Virus record (IMG/VR): IMGVR_UViG_3300047095_000292
Coordinates: 27,908 to 91,907 of that record
DNA: 64,000 nt
DNA from: a virus
Strand: one strand, 5' to 3'
Both the position numbers and the translations under genes were made by a program. This document shows, in pieces, positions 15,611 to 24,324 of the stretch; positions within the stretch are counted from its first letter, which is position 1, and each line of letters starts with the position of its first letter. The notes below the pieces were generated by a model. It searched no databases. It saw only the letters and a program-made list of their open reading frames with translations, and was not told where the DNA came from.

Positions 15611-18234
15611 ACGTAAGCCCTATCTATCCGTTGCGCAATTGGTAAGCTTGAGTCTGTTGTAGTTAATGCAAGGTCATAAACTGTATAAACCTCGTAACCA
15701 GCCTTGATAATTTTAATATCGACTGTTTGCGCACCTGAATAGACGTAAGCCCAGCTTGTTGGTGTCGTCTGAGCAATACTACCTACTACAGTATTAGTAT
15801 CACTGGTTGTTATTGTTACATCTGAACCCGTTACTAACCCAGTAAGCGTCAGCGTATTAACATCAAGGGGATACTGTAAGCCCTGCGCTGTACTATTACT
15901 GTCTGTCAGGCAGGAGATACGTGTGAGTAAGTTTGCAGCATTAGTTGCATTGGCTGAACATTTGATCTTAAAGTAGAATCCAGCAACTTCATCTACGGTT
16001 TCAGTATTCAGATTAGCTCCTGTAAATGCTGTCCATGCCCCATACCCTGACCCAGTGTTGATTGCGTATTCAATGGTCATATTGGTGCTTGTTGTGATGG
16101 TCACGGCACCAGAATTGAACGTATCAATACCAATGATCTTCCAAGGGAACTCACAAATTATATAATCGCCGGAATTAATCAGTGCAACACCACCGCCTGA
16201 GTTAAAGCCAGAAGTACCAGTAGCAGATGTGGTAAAGTTCTTTGTAATGTAGGCTGCGTTAGCTGCACTGTCCTCATTGAAGAGTAATTGCAAACGTCCA
16301 GCAGTAGCTGATGTAAAAATATGTGCAAACATACTACCGTAGATGGATAGTAAAGATGCTGGTACTACACCGAAGCCTGTTCCTAGTATGCCGCAGTTCT
16401 TTACTTCCATGTCAAGCGCGCCAGCAACTAGAGCCTTATATGCTGTCACGTTACCTTCACAATTGGCAATCTCAACCTTCTTTGTAGAGTTCACGCAGTT
16501 AAAGAAAGTTGTTGCAATCAAGTCCATATAGATGCGCTTGAACTGTAAGTTATACGAGTTACCTGCGTCGTTACAGAAGTAAAGCATTGCATTAGAAGAA
16601 CCGGCAGTAAGTTTACTAGCATTAGTACCGATATTACGCATCTTACAGTTCTGTGTAAATGATGTATACACAATGCAGGTATCAGGATGCTGGTTTGCAG
16701 TAGATGTGTACCACGAGAAACCATCTATCAAGATGCCATTCGAGTTAGTCAGAATGAGTGCGCCTACAGGAGCATTAGTTACACTAGAGATACCTGCATA
16801 GTTATCAGCGTATTGAGTATCGTTCAAGATCGTATTCGTACAGTTCTGGATAATAATACCTGAACCTACAATTACACAATCGTTAAATGTCAAGCCGTCA
16901 CAGTATTGGAAGTTAGCAGGGTATGCAGCCGCATTAGTGCGCAATGTACGATTTTGAAAATGGCATCCGCTAAATGTGATGTTATTACAGTAAGTTACAC
17001 TTGTACCGTAGTCATTGGCGGCAATAGTACCTGTTCTGCCTAGCTTGCAATTAGCAATCGTGCCACCTGCGTAATTGTTAGCTAACACAAATGTGGCAGC
17101 GTCTTGGGCAATAATATAATTACCTACATGGACATTATCAAAGTCAAGTGCAGTAGCAGTCTCAGATATGTTGTAGATATCAAATAAAGCGAGATTCTTT
17201 AACGTCAATGCGTACGCCTGACTTGACACAATATTCCAATGGCCTATAGCTCCATTAATTCTAATGGAACCTGCATTAGTCATTGCAAAGTCTGGGCGTG
17301 ATGTAGTTGTTGCATGCGGTACAGAATCAGATGCGCGTGACGCTGTTGCTGCAGATTTGAGAAATACGTTAGGTACTCTAAACTTAGCACCTGATGTAGG
17401 TATCTTTCCCCAAGCAGTAGTACCATTCCCACCGAACCTGATAATGCCACCTGCTAGACACTCGCAAAATTTATTCTTAGTCTCCGTAAGCATATTGGCT
17501 GCTGACCAGAAAGTACCTGTGCCTGTAATACAGGCAGGCCAGAACTCCCATGTGCCATTAGCTGCCTCATCTACCCAACATCCAGGAAGAAAGAAACCTG
17601 CGCCACCGTAGTTAGGAAATTGTACTTGCTGATGTGCAGCACCACTGCCAGTAGTCTCTGATTCGAACCAATATGTTGTGTTATCATTATTGATTACAAA
17701 CTCTTGCGCACGACCTATAGTGAATGCAGCGGCATCATCCACTACTATCTCAAGCCAACCAGTTTGTATTGTACCATTTGCTAGGCATAAGTCAAGGCCA
17801 CCTGATTGAACTTCAATCGTCTCATTATCCTGCCACGTGCCTGTTATCGACTTAAACTTGATAATACCAGTAGCTGGCATAGCCGCACCAGCAGCTGTAG
17901 GCACTGCACTAATAGCTGAGGATATACTCATCAGTTCACCAGTAGCGCCAGATGTGACGCCTTGCAGAATAGCGCCTATAGTAGGAACGTTAGGGGTTCC
18001 TGTTAGAGTATCATACTTTATATATTTAACCTTACTACTATCTACAACTACCTTACCGCCAGTAGCAGCAGTCATTGTAAATGAACTCATTGAGCCAGCC
18101 CTAGCTGCTGCTGAGTTCTTACCGTCACGAGTATCAGAATCTATGGTAAATACCGCACCGGAGTTAATAGTAAATGCTTCACCCGCAGTTCTTGCAGCTG
18201 AATCAAATGTCTGACTTGTACTAATAGTCGCCAT
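15607..18234 (-). CDS. Tail spike or fibre with right-handed beta-helix
   Basis: An 875-residue protein. Residues about 300-620 show periodic short beta strands with stacked Asn, Cys and hydrophobics (NCKLGRTG, YCNNITFSGCHFQN, YCDGLTFNDCVIVG, NCTNTILNDTQ), the pattern of a parallel beta-helix. That fold is common in receptor-binding spikes. The C-terminus is a small beta domain ending LPIAQRIDRAYV. No hydrolase active site can be assigned by eye. It is likely a major host-recognition protein. Confidence 0.75.
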   Translation of the reverse strand: MATISTSQTFDSAARTAGEAFTINSGAVFTIDSDTRDGKNSAAARAGSMSSFTMTAATGGKVVVDSSKVKYIKYDTLTGTPNVPTIGAILQGVTSGATGELMSISSAISAVPTAAGAAMPATGIIKFKSITGTWQDNETIEVQSGGLDLCLANGTIQTGWLEIVVDDAAAFTIGRAQEFVINNDNTTYWFESETTGSGAAHQQVQFPNYGGAGFFLPGCWVDEAANGTWEFWPACITGTGTFWSAANMLTETKNKFCECLAGGIIRFGGNGTTAWGKIPTSGAKFRVPNVFLKSAATASRASDSVPHATTTSRPDFAMTNAGSIRINGAIGHWNIVSSQAYALTLKNLALFDIYNISETATALDFDNVHVGNYIIAQDAATFVLANNYAGGTIANCKLGRTGTIAANDYGTSVTYCNNITFSGCHFQNRTLRTNAAAYPANFQYCDGLTFNDCVIVGSGIIIQNCTNTILNDTQYADNYAGISSVTNAPVGALILTNSNGILIDGFSWYTSTANQHPDTCIVYTSFTQNCKMRNIGTNASKLTAGSSNAMLYFCNDAGNSYNLQFKRIYMDLIATTFFNCVNSTKKVEIANCEGNVTAYKALVAGALDMEVKNCGILGTGFGVVPASLLSIYGSMFAHIFTSATAGRLQLLFNEDSAANAAYITKNFTTSATGTSGFNSGGGVALINSGDYIICEFPWKIIGIDTFNSGAVTITTSTNMTIEYAINTGSGYGAWTAFTGANLNTETVDEVAGFYFKIKCSANATNAANLLTRISCLTDSNSTAQGLQYPLDVNTLTLTGLVTGSDVTITTSDTNTVVGSIAQTTPTSWAYVYSGAQTVDIKIIKAGYEVYTVYDLALTTTDSSLPIAQRIDRAYV

Positions 18235-18297
18235 ACTTGTTCTCCTTTAGAGGAATCTATGTTCCTCCGTAGAGGTTTGTTTAAATACACTTTCAAC

Positions 18298-18319
18298 AAA
18301 AGTCTCGAAAGAGACCTTT
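18298..18319 (-). terminator. Hairpin, probable terminator after the 91-residue gene
   Basis: On the minus strand AAAGGTCTC, loop TTTC and GAGACTTTT form a 9-bp stem with one G-U pair, its 3' arm ending in a short U run. It lies between two virion genes. On the plus strand the loop is GAAA. A second hairpin (GAGGAA-TCTATG-TTCCTC) sits at about 18251-18268. Termination is likely partial because the fibre genes downstream need expression. Confidence 0.45.
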
Positions 18320-18332
18320 GCAGGGAGCATAT

Positions 18333-18608
18333 TTAGCCGCCGAATTTTTCTCTTACAGTTGTCTTATCTGCAACATTCAGTGAAAGACTGTTACCACGAG
18401 ACAATGTTACTGTCTCTATACTTACCACAGCCTCAGGCTTAATTACAGGAGCAGGTTCCGTAGGACTAACTACTACTGGAACTGCAGCAGGTGTAGCCTG
18501 TTTAGCCACCATAGCCTTGTAATCATAACCTCTACCACGAAACTTTTCACCAGTTTCAGTATTCTCAGCAAGGATCTCTTCTTGAACCTGTCCTGTAATC
18601 TTCCACAT
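18333..18608 (-). CDS. Small virion protein with shared W-TG-F motif
   Basis: A 91-residue protein starting MWKITGQVQEEILAENTETG and continuing EKFRGRGYDYKAMVAKQ. This opening matches the motif of the proteins at 18611 and 12604. A Pro/Val-rich linker (TPAAVPVVVSPTEPAPVIKP) follows and then a short beta end (VADKTTVREKFGG). It lies two bases from the larger relative at 18611. Its role is unknown, probably virion surface or fibre attachment. Confidence 0.65.
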   Translation of the reverse strand: MWKITGQVQEEILAENTETGEKFRGRGYDYKAMVAKQATPAAVPVVVSPTEPAPVIKPEAVVSIETVTLSRGNSLSLNVADKTTVREKFGG

Positions 18609-18610
18609 GA

Positions 18611-19453
18611 TTAGCTCAATGCAATCTTAACACGGTCAAGAACACAATGTGCAGTAGTTGCACCTGAGGCTAGTTCTACAGTAACAGCTACATCAGCATT
18701 AGTGTCAATGGCCATGTAGACATTAGCAGGTACTAGGCTTTGTGCAACCTGACGACCAGTGGAACCACGGTTGGATACAGCAGCACCAGTCTTTGACAGG
18801 GTAGTAGTAGTCTGCGAAGAGCTACATACAGAAGTACCGCCAAACTTAGTAGTAGTAGTCTTGGTAGCGCCAGTACCGTCATTGCTTGAACATACTAAGA
18901 TATCGGCATTACCAAAGGCACCCATTGCAGAACCTGGGATAGTTGCACGGAATGCTGCAATAGCAGTAGTAACAGCGGTGTACTGTGAGCCAGTACCGAT
19001 AGTAGTTACCAGAGCACCTGTAGGCTTAGCACCAGTGAACTCAGCAGAGGTAGCTGGATCGAAATAATTAGTGTATACAGTACCAACAGTGGTAGTTGAC
19101 ATTACACAATAATAGAATCCAGCAGCAGTTGACGGATTGAACGCCGCTGCAGGAAAGTACATCCAACAGCCACCATCATAAATCTGCGGAAGAGCTACAG
19201 TAAGAGTCAATGCACCACCAGCAGTAATAGTACCTGCATTAGGCATAATGATTGGCAGTGATGTATCTACTAACGTACCTTCACTAAGACCGGCTGCATT
19301 CTGTTTCACTGCAAAGATCGCGTTGAAGTTAGCGATAGTATCGTTGAATGACTCACCGGTAACATTGTTCTTTGCTACCACAGTGCCATTGTTTGAGACT
19401 ACGTTCCAGTTACCTGGGGAGGTACGTGCTGCTTTACGTTGACTAATATCCAT
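18611..19453 (-). CDS. Virion surface protein, decoration or fibre candidate
   Basis: A 280-residue Thr/Ala/Gly-rich beta protein. Residues about 15-50 (NWNVVSNNGTVVAKNNVTGE then SFNDTIANFNAIF) carry the W-TG-F motif shared with two neighbours. The body looks like a beta-sandwich with few charges and paired Cys (SSNDGTGATK, GGTSVCSSSQ). It resembles phage decoration or fibre-tip proteins in composition only. The function is inferred from the operon. Confidence 0.6.
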   Translation of the reverse strand: MDISQRKAARTSPGNWNVVSNNGTVVAKNNVTGESFNDTIANFNAIFAVKQNAAGLSEGTLVDTSLPIIMPNAGTITAGGALTLTVALPQIYDGGCWMYFPAAAFNPSTAAGFYYCVMSTTTVGTVYTNYFDPATSAEFTGAKPTGALVTTIGTGSQYTAVTTAIAAFRATIPGSAMGAFGNADILVCSSNDGTGATKTTTTKFGGTSVCSSSQTTTTLSKTGAAVSNRGSTGRQVAQSLVPANVYMAIDTNADVAVTVELASGATTAHCVLDRVKIALS

Positions 19454-19529
19454 GCTAGTTGTTCCTTTAATTATTAGTTTACTTCAAAAATGCTGTAATG
19501 AGCGTTGTACTAGATCATATCTAGCGATA

Positions 19530-19670
19530 TCATTTACCCTGTTCTCTGGCTAATTGTTGGATCTGCCGAAGGATATTGTCATATTCTGTTTTTAAAGCTG
19601 TTGTAGGATTCTTGCGTAGTTTTACCTCTATCTCTAGCTTAGCTTTAAGTAAGTCTTTCAGTGTCTTCAT
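19530..19670 (-). CDS. Short helical protein
   Basis: A 46-residue ORF, MKTLKDLLKAKLEIEVKLRK..., predicted to be two amphipathic helices (coiled coil). The start is fixed by an ATGA overlap with the zinc-ribbon gene. No function can be assigned. About 75 bases without features separate it from the next gene. Confidence 0.6.
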   Translation of the reverse strand: MKTLKDLLKAKLEIEVKLRKNPTTALKTEYDNILRQIQQLAREQGK

Positions 19671-19873
19671 GATTTACGATCATACAAATGTTTATACTTA
19701 GACATAAACGCAGGATTATCTACTACACCCATTACAGGAGTAAGTATCCTGTCCATCTCCACATCAACGCATTTTTGTTTATTGCATAAAGGTGTGTTGT
19801 CACGTTCTGCAATACGTGCAGAGTATTCTTCAATACTACCACATACGGAACATTTGGCTGTGTATAGAGGCAT
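19667..19873 (-). CDS. Small zinc-ribbon protein
   Basis: A 68-residue protein with CSVCG (residues about 8-12) and LCNKQKC further on, a four-cysteine zinc ribbon resembling FmdB-type putative regulatory domains. The start overlaps nothing but abuts the upstream gene. It lies between terminase and fibre genes. Its role is unknown. Confidence 0.65.
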   Translation of the reverse strand: MPLYTAKCSVCGSIEEYSARIAERDNTPLCNKQKCVDVEMDRILTPVMGVVDNPAFMSKYKHLYDRKS

Positions 19874-20164
19874 TTACTTAGCCTTCGGTTTCTTCTTAGG
19901 AAATCCCTTTGTTACAAAATCACCTATAATTGGAAGATCTGCCTTTAGACATCTTTTTATAAGCTTACGTGTAAGGTATCCTGGACGACCGATAGTCAAT
20001 ACAATATCCTCATGCCTGTCAGTAGTCTTAGGATACTTCCAAGACTTAAATCTACGAGTAGCCTTGACTGTGAACTTAGCATCCCTGATGTATTCAATAG
20101 TCTTAATTGTAGGATCATTTTGTATAGCAAATAACAATTCGCCAAGTTTCATTGCTGTAATCAA
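19874..20164 (-). CDS. Hypothetical protein with basic tail
   Basis: A 96-residue protein with a strongly basic C-terminus (FVTKGFPKKKPKAK). M1 and M5 (MKLGELLFAI) are both possible starts. It lies directly downstream of the large terminase and could bind nucleic acid. The family was not recognised. Confidence 0.6.
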   Translation of the reverse strand: MITAMKLGELLFAIQNDPTIKTIEYIRDAKFTVKATRRFKSWKYPKTTDRHEDIVLTIGRPGYLTRKLIKRCLKADLPIIGDFVTKGFPKKKPKAK

Positions 20165-20219
20165 GTCATACTCCTTTAATTAGGGGCTTCTGTAAATGTC
20201 ATATAATACTTCTTACCTG

Positions 20220-21584
20220 TTAAAACGCAAATCCTCTCTTAGTTACTTTCGTCCCAGTCCTGATAGGAAACATATACTCAGTAAAATAGCGTACGCCGTC
20301 AGTATAGTGTTCAATACCTTCTTTTTTATCAATAACAGCTGTATCTGCATTATTATCCACCCATGATGTACGCTCAAGGCTCGTTATTACACCTTGGCAT
20401 TTACTTGATATATACATATTAGTCTCACCCGCAGCAGTCTTAAACATACGATTAACGCATGCTACACTGTCTACTATGGAAGGAGCCTTAGAATGAGCGC
20501 AAAGTTCAAAACCATTATTACGAAGAATAGAAAAGTCAGTAGTTCCAACGACAGCAGAAGTCTTTCTACTGTTTCCAGACGGATCCGGGTAGACAAATAT
20601 CTTACAATTCTTTTGACCATTTGGCCAGTACCTTCCCTTAATCGCATCACATAATTGCTGTGTGTCTGCTGCACCTTTAAATTCATCTAGACAATGTGCT
20701 TGTCCTCCACGTATAGCCCATGCGCTAGAAGCTTGGATCATAACGTTAAAGTCAATTGCTATATGTATATTCTCAGTGATCTGTCCATTACTATTCCGCT
20801 CCCACTCAGGCAAATCATTCTTTACATGTTCTTTGCGTTTGAAGCAATAGAAGACTGTATTGCCTGATTCTTCAAATGAGGCCAGATATTCCCTTGCCCA
20901 CCTGAGGGGGTCAATTGTGTGTCTAATCGCTTCTGTCTCTTCAATGTCAAGGAGAGGGGATCGTGTGTAATCGAAGTGGTATGACTTCCAGGCAGGATCT
21001 TGTTCTTGCTTATTATACATATCATATAAGTAATCATAGCCTTTCGGTGTGGATATTGTCAAGGATCTACCTTGAGAAGGAGCACCTAGCTGTTTAGCTC
21101 TCTTTGCACCCCATCGTGTAGTAATACAAGGTTGAATAATACCTTCCCAAGCCTCCTTAAATCCGATTCCTTTAGTCCAGTCGCGTACTTCATCATTAAC
21201 AACGAAATAAGCTCCTTTGCCGCGTAACCTTGCGACAGCCTCATAAGAAACCAGTCTAAGATTGACATCCTTTGGGAACCACAAAGCTCCACCGTCTCTG
21301 CTATGTTTGACGACATAGTGTTCCATCCCTAATTGATACATTAACAGTGGATAATAAATATCTGTTACTTGATCATAAGTAGGTGCTATGATATAGACAT
21401 TCTTATTAGGAACTTCTTCCCTTAGCTGGATAAGTTCAAAGACTGCCTGTATCGCAGCAACTGCCCCTAAGTGACTCTTACCAAAGCCTCGACTGCATAC
21501 AGCTACACTATTAACAACTGATTTGTTTACAAACAAGTCTGAGAATATTTGGCTCTGACCATGGTGTAGCTTGATTGTTGTCAT
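20220..21584 (-). CDS. Terminase large subunit
   Basis: A 454-residue packaging ATPase-nuclease. The Walker A motif is AVCSRGFGKSHLG at residues 28-40, Walker B is AYFVVNDEVRDW (about 130-141), and the nuclease domain includes IAIDFNVM and YPDPSGN, with conserved Asp residues. It would dock on the portal, translocate DNA and cut concatemers. The start has an ATGA overlap with the 48-residue gene upstream. Length fits the compact terminases of podovirus-like phages. Confidence 0.9.
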   Translation of the reverse strand: MTTIKLHHGQSQIFSDLFVNKSVVNSVAVCSRGFGKSHLGAVAAIQAVFELIQLREEVPNKNVYIIAPTYDQVTDIYYPLLMYQLGMEHYVVKHSRDGGALWFPKDVNLRLVSYEAVARLRGKGAYFVVNDEVRDWTKGIGFKEAWEGIIQPCITTRWGAKRAKQLGAPSQGRSLTISTPKGYDYLYDMYNKQEQDPAWKSYHFDYTRSPLLDIEETEAIRHTIDPLRWAREYLASFEESGNTVFYCFKRKEHVKNDLPEWERNSNGQITENIHIAIDFNVMIQASSAWAIRGGQAHCLDEFKGAADTQQLCDAIKGRYWPNGQKNCKIFVYPDPSGNSRKTSAVVGTTDFSILRNNGFELCAHSKAPSIVDSVACVNRMFKTAAGETNMYISSKCQGVITSLERTSWVDNNADTAVIDKKEGIEHYTDGVRYFTEYMFPIRTGTKVTKRGFAF

Positions 21585-21727
21585 CTAGTATTATCCCACA
21601 CTGCTCTTACAGCAATGCGAGCCTCCTGTAGTGTTTTAAATTTACCAAGATCAGTCCGTACTGATTTCAAATAGAAATGTACACTATATTCATTACTGCG
21701 GACCATAAGGTATATAATTGGTTTCAT
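21581..21727 (-). CDS. Small protein between terminase genes
   Basis: A 48-residue ORF, ATGA-overlapped at both ends, which strongly supports translation. It reads MKPIIYLMVRSNEYSVHFYL and ends in a helix (TLQEARIAVRAVWDNTR). The three-strand-plus-helix pattern is like the small AP2 or integrase-N DNA-binding fold. It could assist DNA recognition in packaging, but this is speculative. Confidence 0.6.
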   Translation of the reverse strand: MKPIIYLMVRSNEYSVHFYLKSVRTDLGKFKTLQEARIAVRAVWDNTR

Positions 21728-21915
21728 GCACTTAATCCTTCCGGTACACTAAATTTATACTTTTCTTTTCTAGGAACAATGACAAGAGCACGTGTTGCAC
21801 CAAGGACTTCTTTCTTAACAAGTGCAATGATCTTATCATACCCTTCAGAAGGATGAAGATCAATATCATACTTTCTAAAGGAGCCATCCTGCATACGTAC
21901 GCCTACTGTTAACAT
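21724..21915 (-). CDS. Hypothetical small protein in the terminase operon
   Basis: A 63-residue protein of mixed beta and alpha pattern (MLTVGVRMQDGSFRKYDIDL). It is ATGA-coupled to the downstream gene and two bases from the small terminase upstream. No motif was recognised. Confidence 0.6.
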   Translation of the reverse strand: MLTVGVRMQDGSFRKYDIDLHPSEGYDKIIALVKKEVLGATRALVIVPRKEKYKFSVPEGLSA

Positions 21916-21917
21916 GG

Positions 21918-22373
21918 CTATTCCTCCGGTCCCTTGAAGGACATATTATCTTCCTCATTACGGTCTACACCTAGAACACTTGTGTCAAAATCTACGGGTG
22001 ATCCAGCTAATTGAATTGTTACAGGAGCTAGTGCTTGTGTGGTAACTTCAACACCTTCAGTTACGCGTGCATAGCCATAACGCATTAGTTCTGTAATACA
22101 GCGTTGCTGTGTGGCAGTTAATTGTGCATGTGCCATTGTCGAGTATTTTGTTCTAGGTAGGTCAAACTCGTCATGTGTCATGTTATATAGTTGCCTAGTA
22201 ACTTCCTTATATAACTTTACCATTTCTGCAATAGGGTCAAAGCCTAGTTCCTCTAGCTTTTTAGCTGCTCTACGTGATGCAATATTAACACTACCGACTG
22301 GCCTACCAATGCCTGTCTTAGAATTCTCACCGCCTGGGAGGTTGAATCTGGGCTTATCAGTCTTTTCTTCCAT
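21918..22373 (-). CDS. Probable terminase small subunit
   Basis: A 151-residue protein with the N-terminal pattern GIGRPVGSVNIASRRAAKKL followed by EELGFDPIAEM, common in phage small terminases. A central helical region probably forms the ring, and the C-terminus is acidic (DRNEEDNMSFKGPEE). It would recognise the packaging site and recruit the large subunit encoded two genes downstream. A good ribosome site (AGGAGG) lies before the ATG. Confidence 0.75.
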   Translation of the reverse strand: MEEKTDKPRFNLPGGENSKTGIGRPVGSVNIASRRAAKKLEELGFDPIAEMVKLYKEVTRQLYNMTHDEFDLPRTKYSTMAHAQLTATQQRCITELMRYGYARVTEGVEVTTQALAPVTIQLAGSPVDFDTSVLGVDRNEEDNMSFKGPEE

Positions 22374-22466
22374 TATTTACCTCCTTCTTTATATAAGTTA
22401 GATATTTCGTTATAGACTTCTAAACTGCACGTTGTCTCGTGAGTATAGGTTTGTAGAAGTTTCACC

Positions 22467-22661
22467 CTACGGGCATCCGCTCGTCCTTCTGCTACAATCT
22501 CTTACTGCCATTCTCAAGGCCTCTATCTCTTTAACCAACTCAGCTTCTCGCTCAAGTAACTCCTCAAGAGTCCTATCATGTGCAGTTGGTGGCTTCACTC
22601 TCATTGAAAATAGAAAGGCTAATGCGGTCAGTATAGCTCCTAGAGCAAGATCGTAACTCAT
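22467..22661 (-). CDS. Membrane-anchored coiled-coil protein, spanin-like candidate
   Basis: A 64-residue protein. The start at 22661 is set by an ATGA overlap; an upstream frame adds Cys-rich residues of doubtful meaning. Residues 5-19 are a transmembrane segment (LALGAILTALAFLFS), followed by a charged coiled coil (RTLEELLEREAELVKEIEAL). This is the layout of short inner-membrane spanins, but no partner lipoprotein is evident, so lysis is only a suggestion. Confidence 0.6.
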   Translation of the reverse strand: MSYDLALGAILTALAFLFSMRVKPPTAHDRTLEELLEREAELVKEIEALRMAVRDCSRRTSGCP

Positions 22662-23113
22662 TTCTTGCCCCCTACAGAGTATCGCATCAGAACAGCAAAG
22701 CATCCTAATGTAAGTGTAAGCTCACCGGACATTGCAGCAGGCGGTGGGTATGCCGCTAATGCCTCCAGAAAGGTCTCCTTCTGTGGCCAGTGTGCTGCAA
22801 AACAGGCAATCGTAGAGGTGCTCCATAGGAGGCTACCTAGTATGCTTTCGAAGACTAGCGTAATATAGTTTCTGATATTCATAACGACACTATACATACC
22901 TACGGATCCACTTATAAGAAAAGCAATAGCCCATAGATTCTCGTTTGCAATAGCTGCCATCAATGTGTATGTAGTACGACTCGGTGTAAACAATACAACT
23001 GGCAGTAATAGTTGAAATGCCCAGAAAAGTGAACTAAGAGCGATAAGATATCGCACTGCAATAAAGTCAGCTTTCCAGAAGATACATGCATTTTTTCTAA
23101 GTAATGCTCTCAT
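22658..23113 (-). CDS. Polytopic membrane protein
   Basis: A 151-residue protein with about four hydrophobic segments (VRYLIALSSLFWAFQLLLPV, ENLWAIAFLISGSVGMYSVV, YITLVFESILGSLLW, LTLTLGCFAVLM). The ATG at 23113 overlaps the upstream stop (ATGA). It might be a holin-like or other membrane component in the lysis area upstream of the terminase genes. No family was recognised. Confidence 0.65.
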   Translation of the reverse strand: MRALLRKNACIFWKADFIAVRYLIALSSLFWAFQLLLPVVLFTPSRTTYTLMAAIANENLWAIAFLISGSVGMYSVVMNIRNYITLVFESILGSLLWSTSTIACFAAHWPQKETFLEALAAYPPPAAMSGELTLTLGCFAVLMRYSVGGKK

Positions 23114-23511
23114 AGATCTACACACCTTTCCTTGAGACGTACATTATGCTCTCTCAGACTGAATCTATATTTGTAACTTACAGTAGCTACCACACACCAC
23201 TTTCCTGATAGACCTGGAGGAATTGGATGTACCTTTGTGTAATTAGTAGATCTGAGCGTTATTTCGGATAGGCTTATAACTCTACCATTTCCATTAATAA
23301 GATCAGTTGTTATCTTGACAGTGTTATTATTAATATGCGTAAACTGCCTGGTAATAACAAGATGACCAGATGCTGTTGCTATTGTAACATTAGTTTCCTG
23401 CTCAACCAAAGGTGCCTCTAGATAGACAGTATCAACACCAGTCAGGAGAATACAAAATGTTAATACAAATACAATTATACCTATTCCTTTGGCGATTAGA
23501 TTAGTGCTCAT
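23110..23511 (-). CDS. Single-span membrane protein with extracytoplasmic beta domain
   Basis: A 133-residue protein. Residues 8-25 (KGIGIIVFVLTFCILLTG) are a signal anchor and the rest is a beta-rich domain with two Cys (GKWCVVATVSY, ERCVDL) that might form a disulfide outside the cytoplasm. It is ATGA-coupled on both sides within the membrane-protein cluster. The function is unknown. Confidence 0.65.
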   Translation of the reverse strand: MSTNLIAKGIGIIVFVLTFCILLTGVDTVYLEAPLVEQETNVTIATASGHLVITRQFTHINNNTVKITTDLINGNGRVISLSEITLRSTNYTKVHPIPPGLSGKWCVVATVSYKYRFSLREHNVRLKERCVDL

Positions 23512-23957
23512 AATGCCACCTGTATCTTAAAGTATGACCATATAGCTAGCCCAGTAACTACTATGGCAGCCCATACAATACTCTTTACAACAAATGTTGT
23601 AACTTCTATAATTAATTTCTTTCTATCAGCCTTAGAGTCTATGATGTCGACATGATAGTCATGATGACGAATAGGATCTTTCTGAGGAAATCCTGAGAGT
23701 ACCTTCTCCTCTACATTATTCACGGCAGATAATAAAGTATCCTTAATAATCTTTATCTCCTTGTCTTCTTCATACATATGTCTATCTAATGTATCCACTA
23801 CTGACCTTAATTGGTGAGACATATCATCGAACTTTGCATCCATCGTTTCAAATTTCTGAAGCATTACCTGATGGTGTCCCTTAATTTCAGTGACAAATAA
23901 TTGTAATTCGTTAGTCTCATGATCATTGTCATGATTACCTTTATCTCGGATAACCAT
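23508..23957 (-). CDS. C-terminally anchored coiled-coil membrane protein
   Basis: A 149-residue protein that starts with a hydrophilic, His/Asp-rich N-terminus and a coiled coil (QVMLQKFETMDAKFDDMSHQ). It ends in a transmembrane segment (VVKSIVWAAIVVTGLAIWSY). This tail-anchored layout occurs in holin or spanin-associated and injection proteins. It is the first gene of the leftward virion operon after the 460-base non-coding block. Confidence 0.65.
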   Translation of the reverse strand: MVIRDKGNHDNDHETNELQLFVTEIKGHHQVMLQKFETMDAKFDDMSHQLRSVVDTLDRHMYEEDKEIKIIKDTLLSAVNNVEEKVLSGFPQKDPIRHHDYHVDIIDSKADRKKLIIEVTTFVVKSIVWAAIVVTGLAIWSYFKIQVAL

Positions 23958-24035
23958 GGTATTTCCCTTGAATGTTAATGTAATTGTCTATTGAAAAATA
24001 ATTATAATTACTATAATGATTATTTGTTATAATGA

Positions 24036-24111
24036 TTATATTTGTAATGATTATAATAATTAGTTATTATTAGTATTATATTTGTAATGATTATAATAAT
24101 TAGTTATTATT
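24036..24111. repeat. AT-only 40-base tandem repeat
   Basis: A 36-base stretch beginning TTATATTTGTAATGATTATA occurs twice with a 40-base period (24036-24071 and 24076-24111). The surrounding 200 bases are almost pure A and T and contain further TAATGATTAT copies. The location, between a strong hairpin and the virion operon, suits a DNA-unwinding or origin element. No iteron-binding protein can be named. Confidence 0.6.
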
Positions 24112-24160
24112 GTTCTTATTTGTAATAATGATTATTTAGATAACTTAGGTTGGTATAGCT

Positions 24161-24196
24161 ATTGACAGTAATATTGATAGTATTACTGATAGTATA
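24161..24196. repeat. Three 12-base tandem repeats
   Basis: ATTGACAGTAAT, ATTGATAGTATT and ACTGATAGTATA follow each other without gaps. They differ at a few positions and end in TATAATTATA. They could be protein-binding iterons or part of a promoter. They belong to the same non-coding block as the AT-rich repeat. Confidence 0.55.
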
Positions 24197-24248
24197 ATTA
24201 TACCCTTTACTCTTATATAGCTGCTGGTAATAAAGGGGGGACAGGCTT

Positions 24249-24269
24249 ATCATTAATTTAGCGGGTTCG
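24249..24269 (-). promoter_or_regulatory. Candidate phage promoter, copy 1
   Basis: ATCATTAATTTAGCGGGTTC on the plus strand; on the coding strand it reads GAACCCGCTAAATTAATGAT. Nearly the same sequence occurs at 58900 and 33411, in intergenic regions upstream of leftward genes. It shares AACCC and CTAAA with the T3 promoter, though the spacing differs. It sits between the 25-bp hairpin terminator and the virion operon, where a late promoter is expected. Inference only. Confidence 0.4.
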
Positions 24270-24324
24270 TGTAAGGAAATCTTTGACTATTTGTTACTAA
24301 AATCCCCCGTAGGAACTTGAAAAC

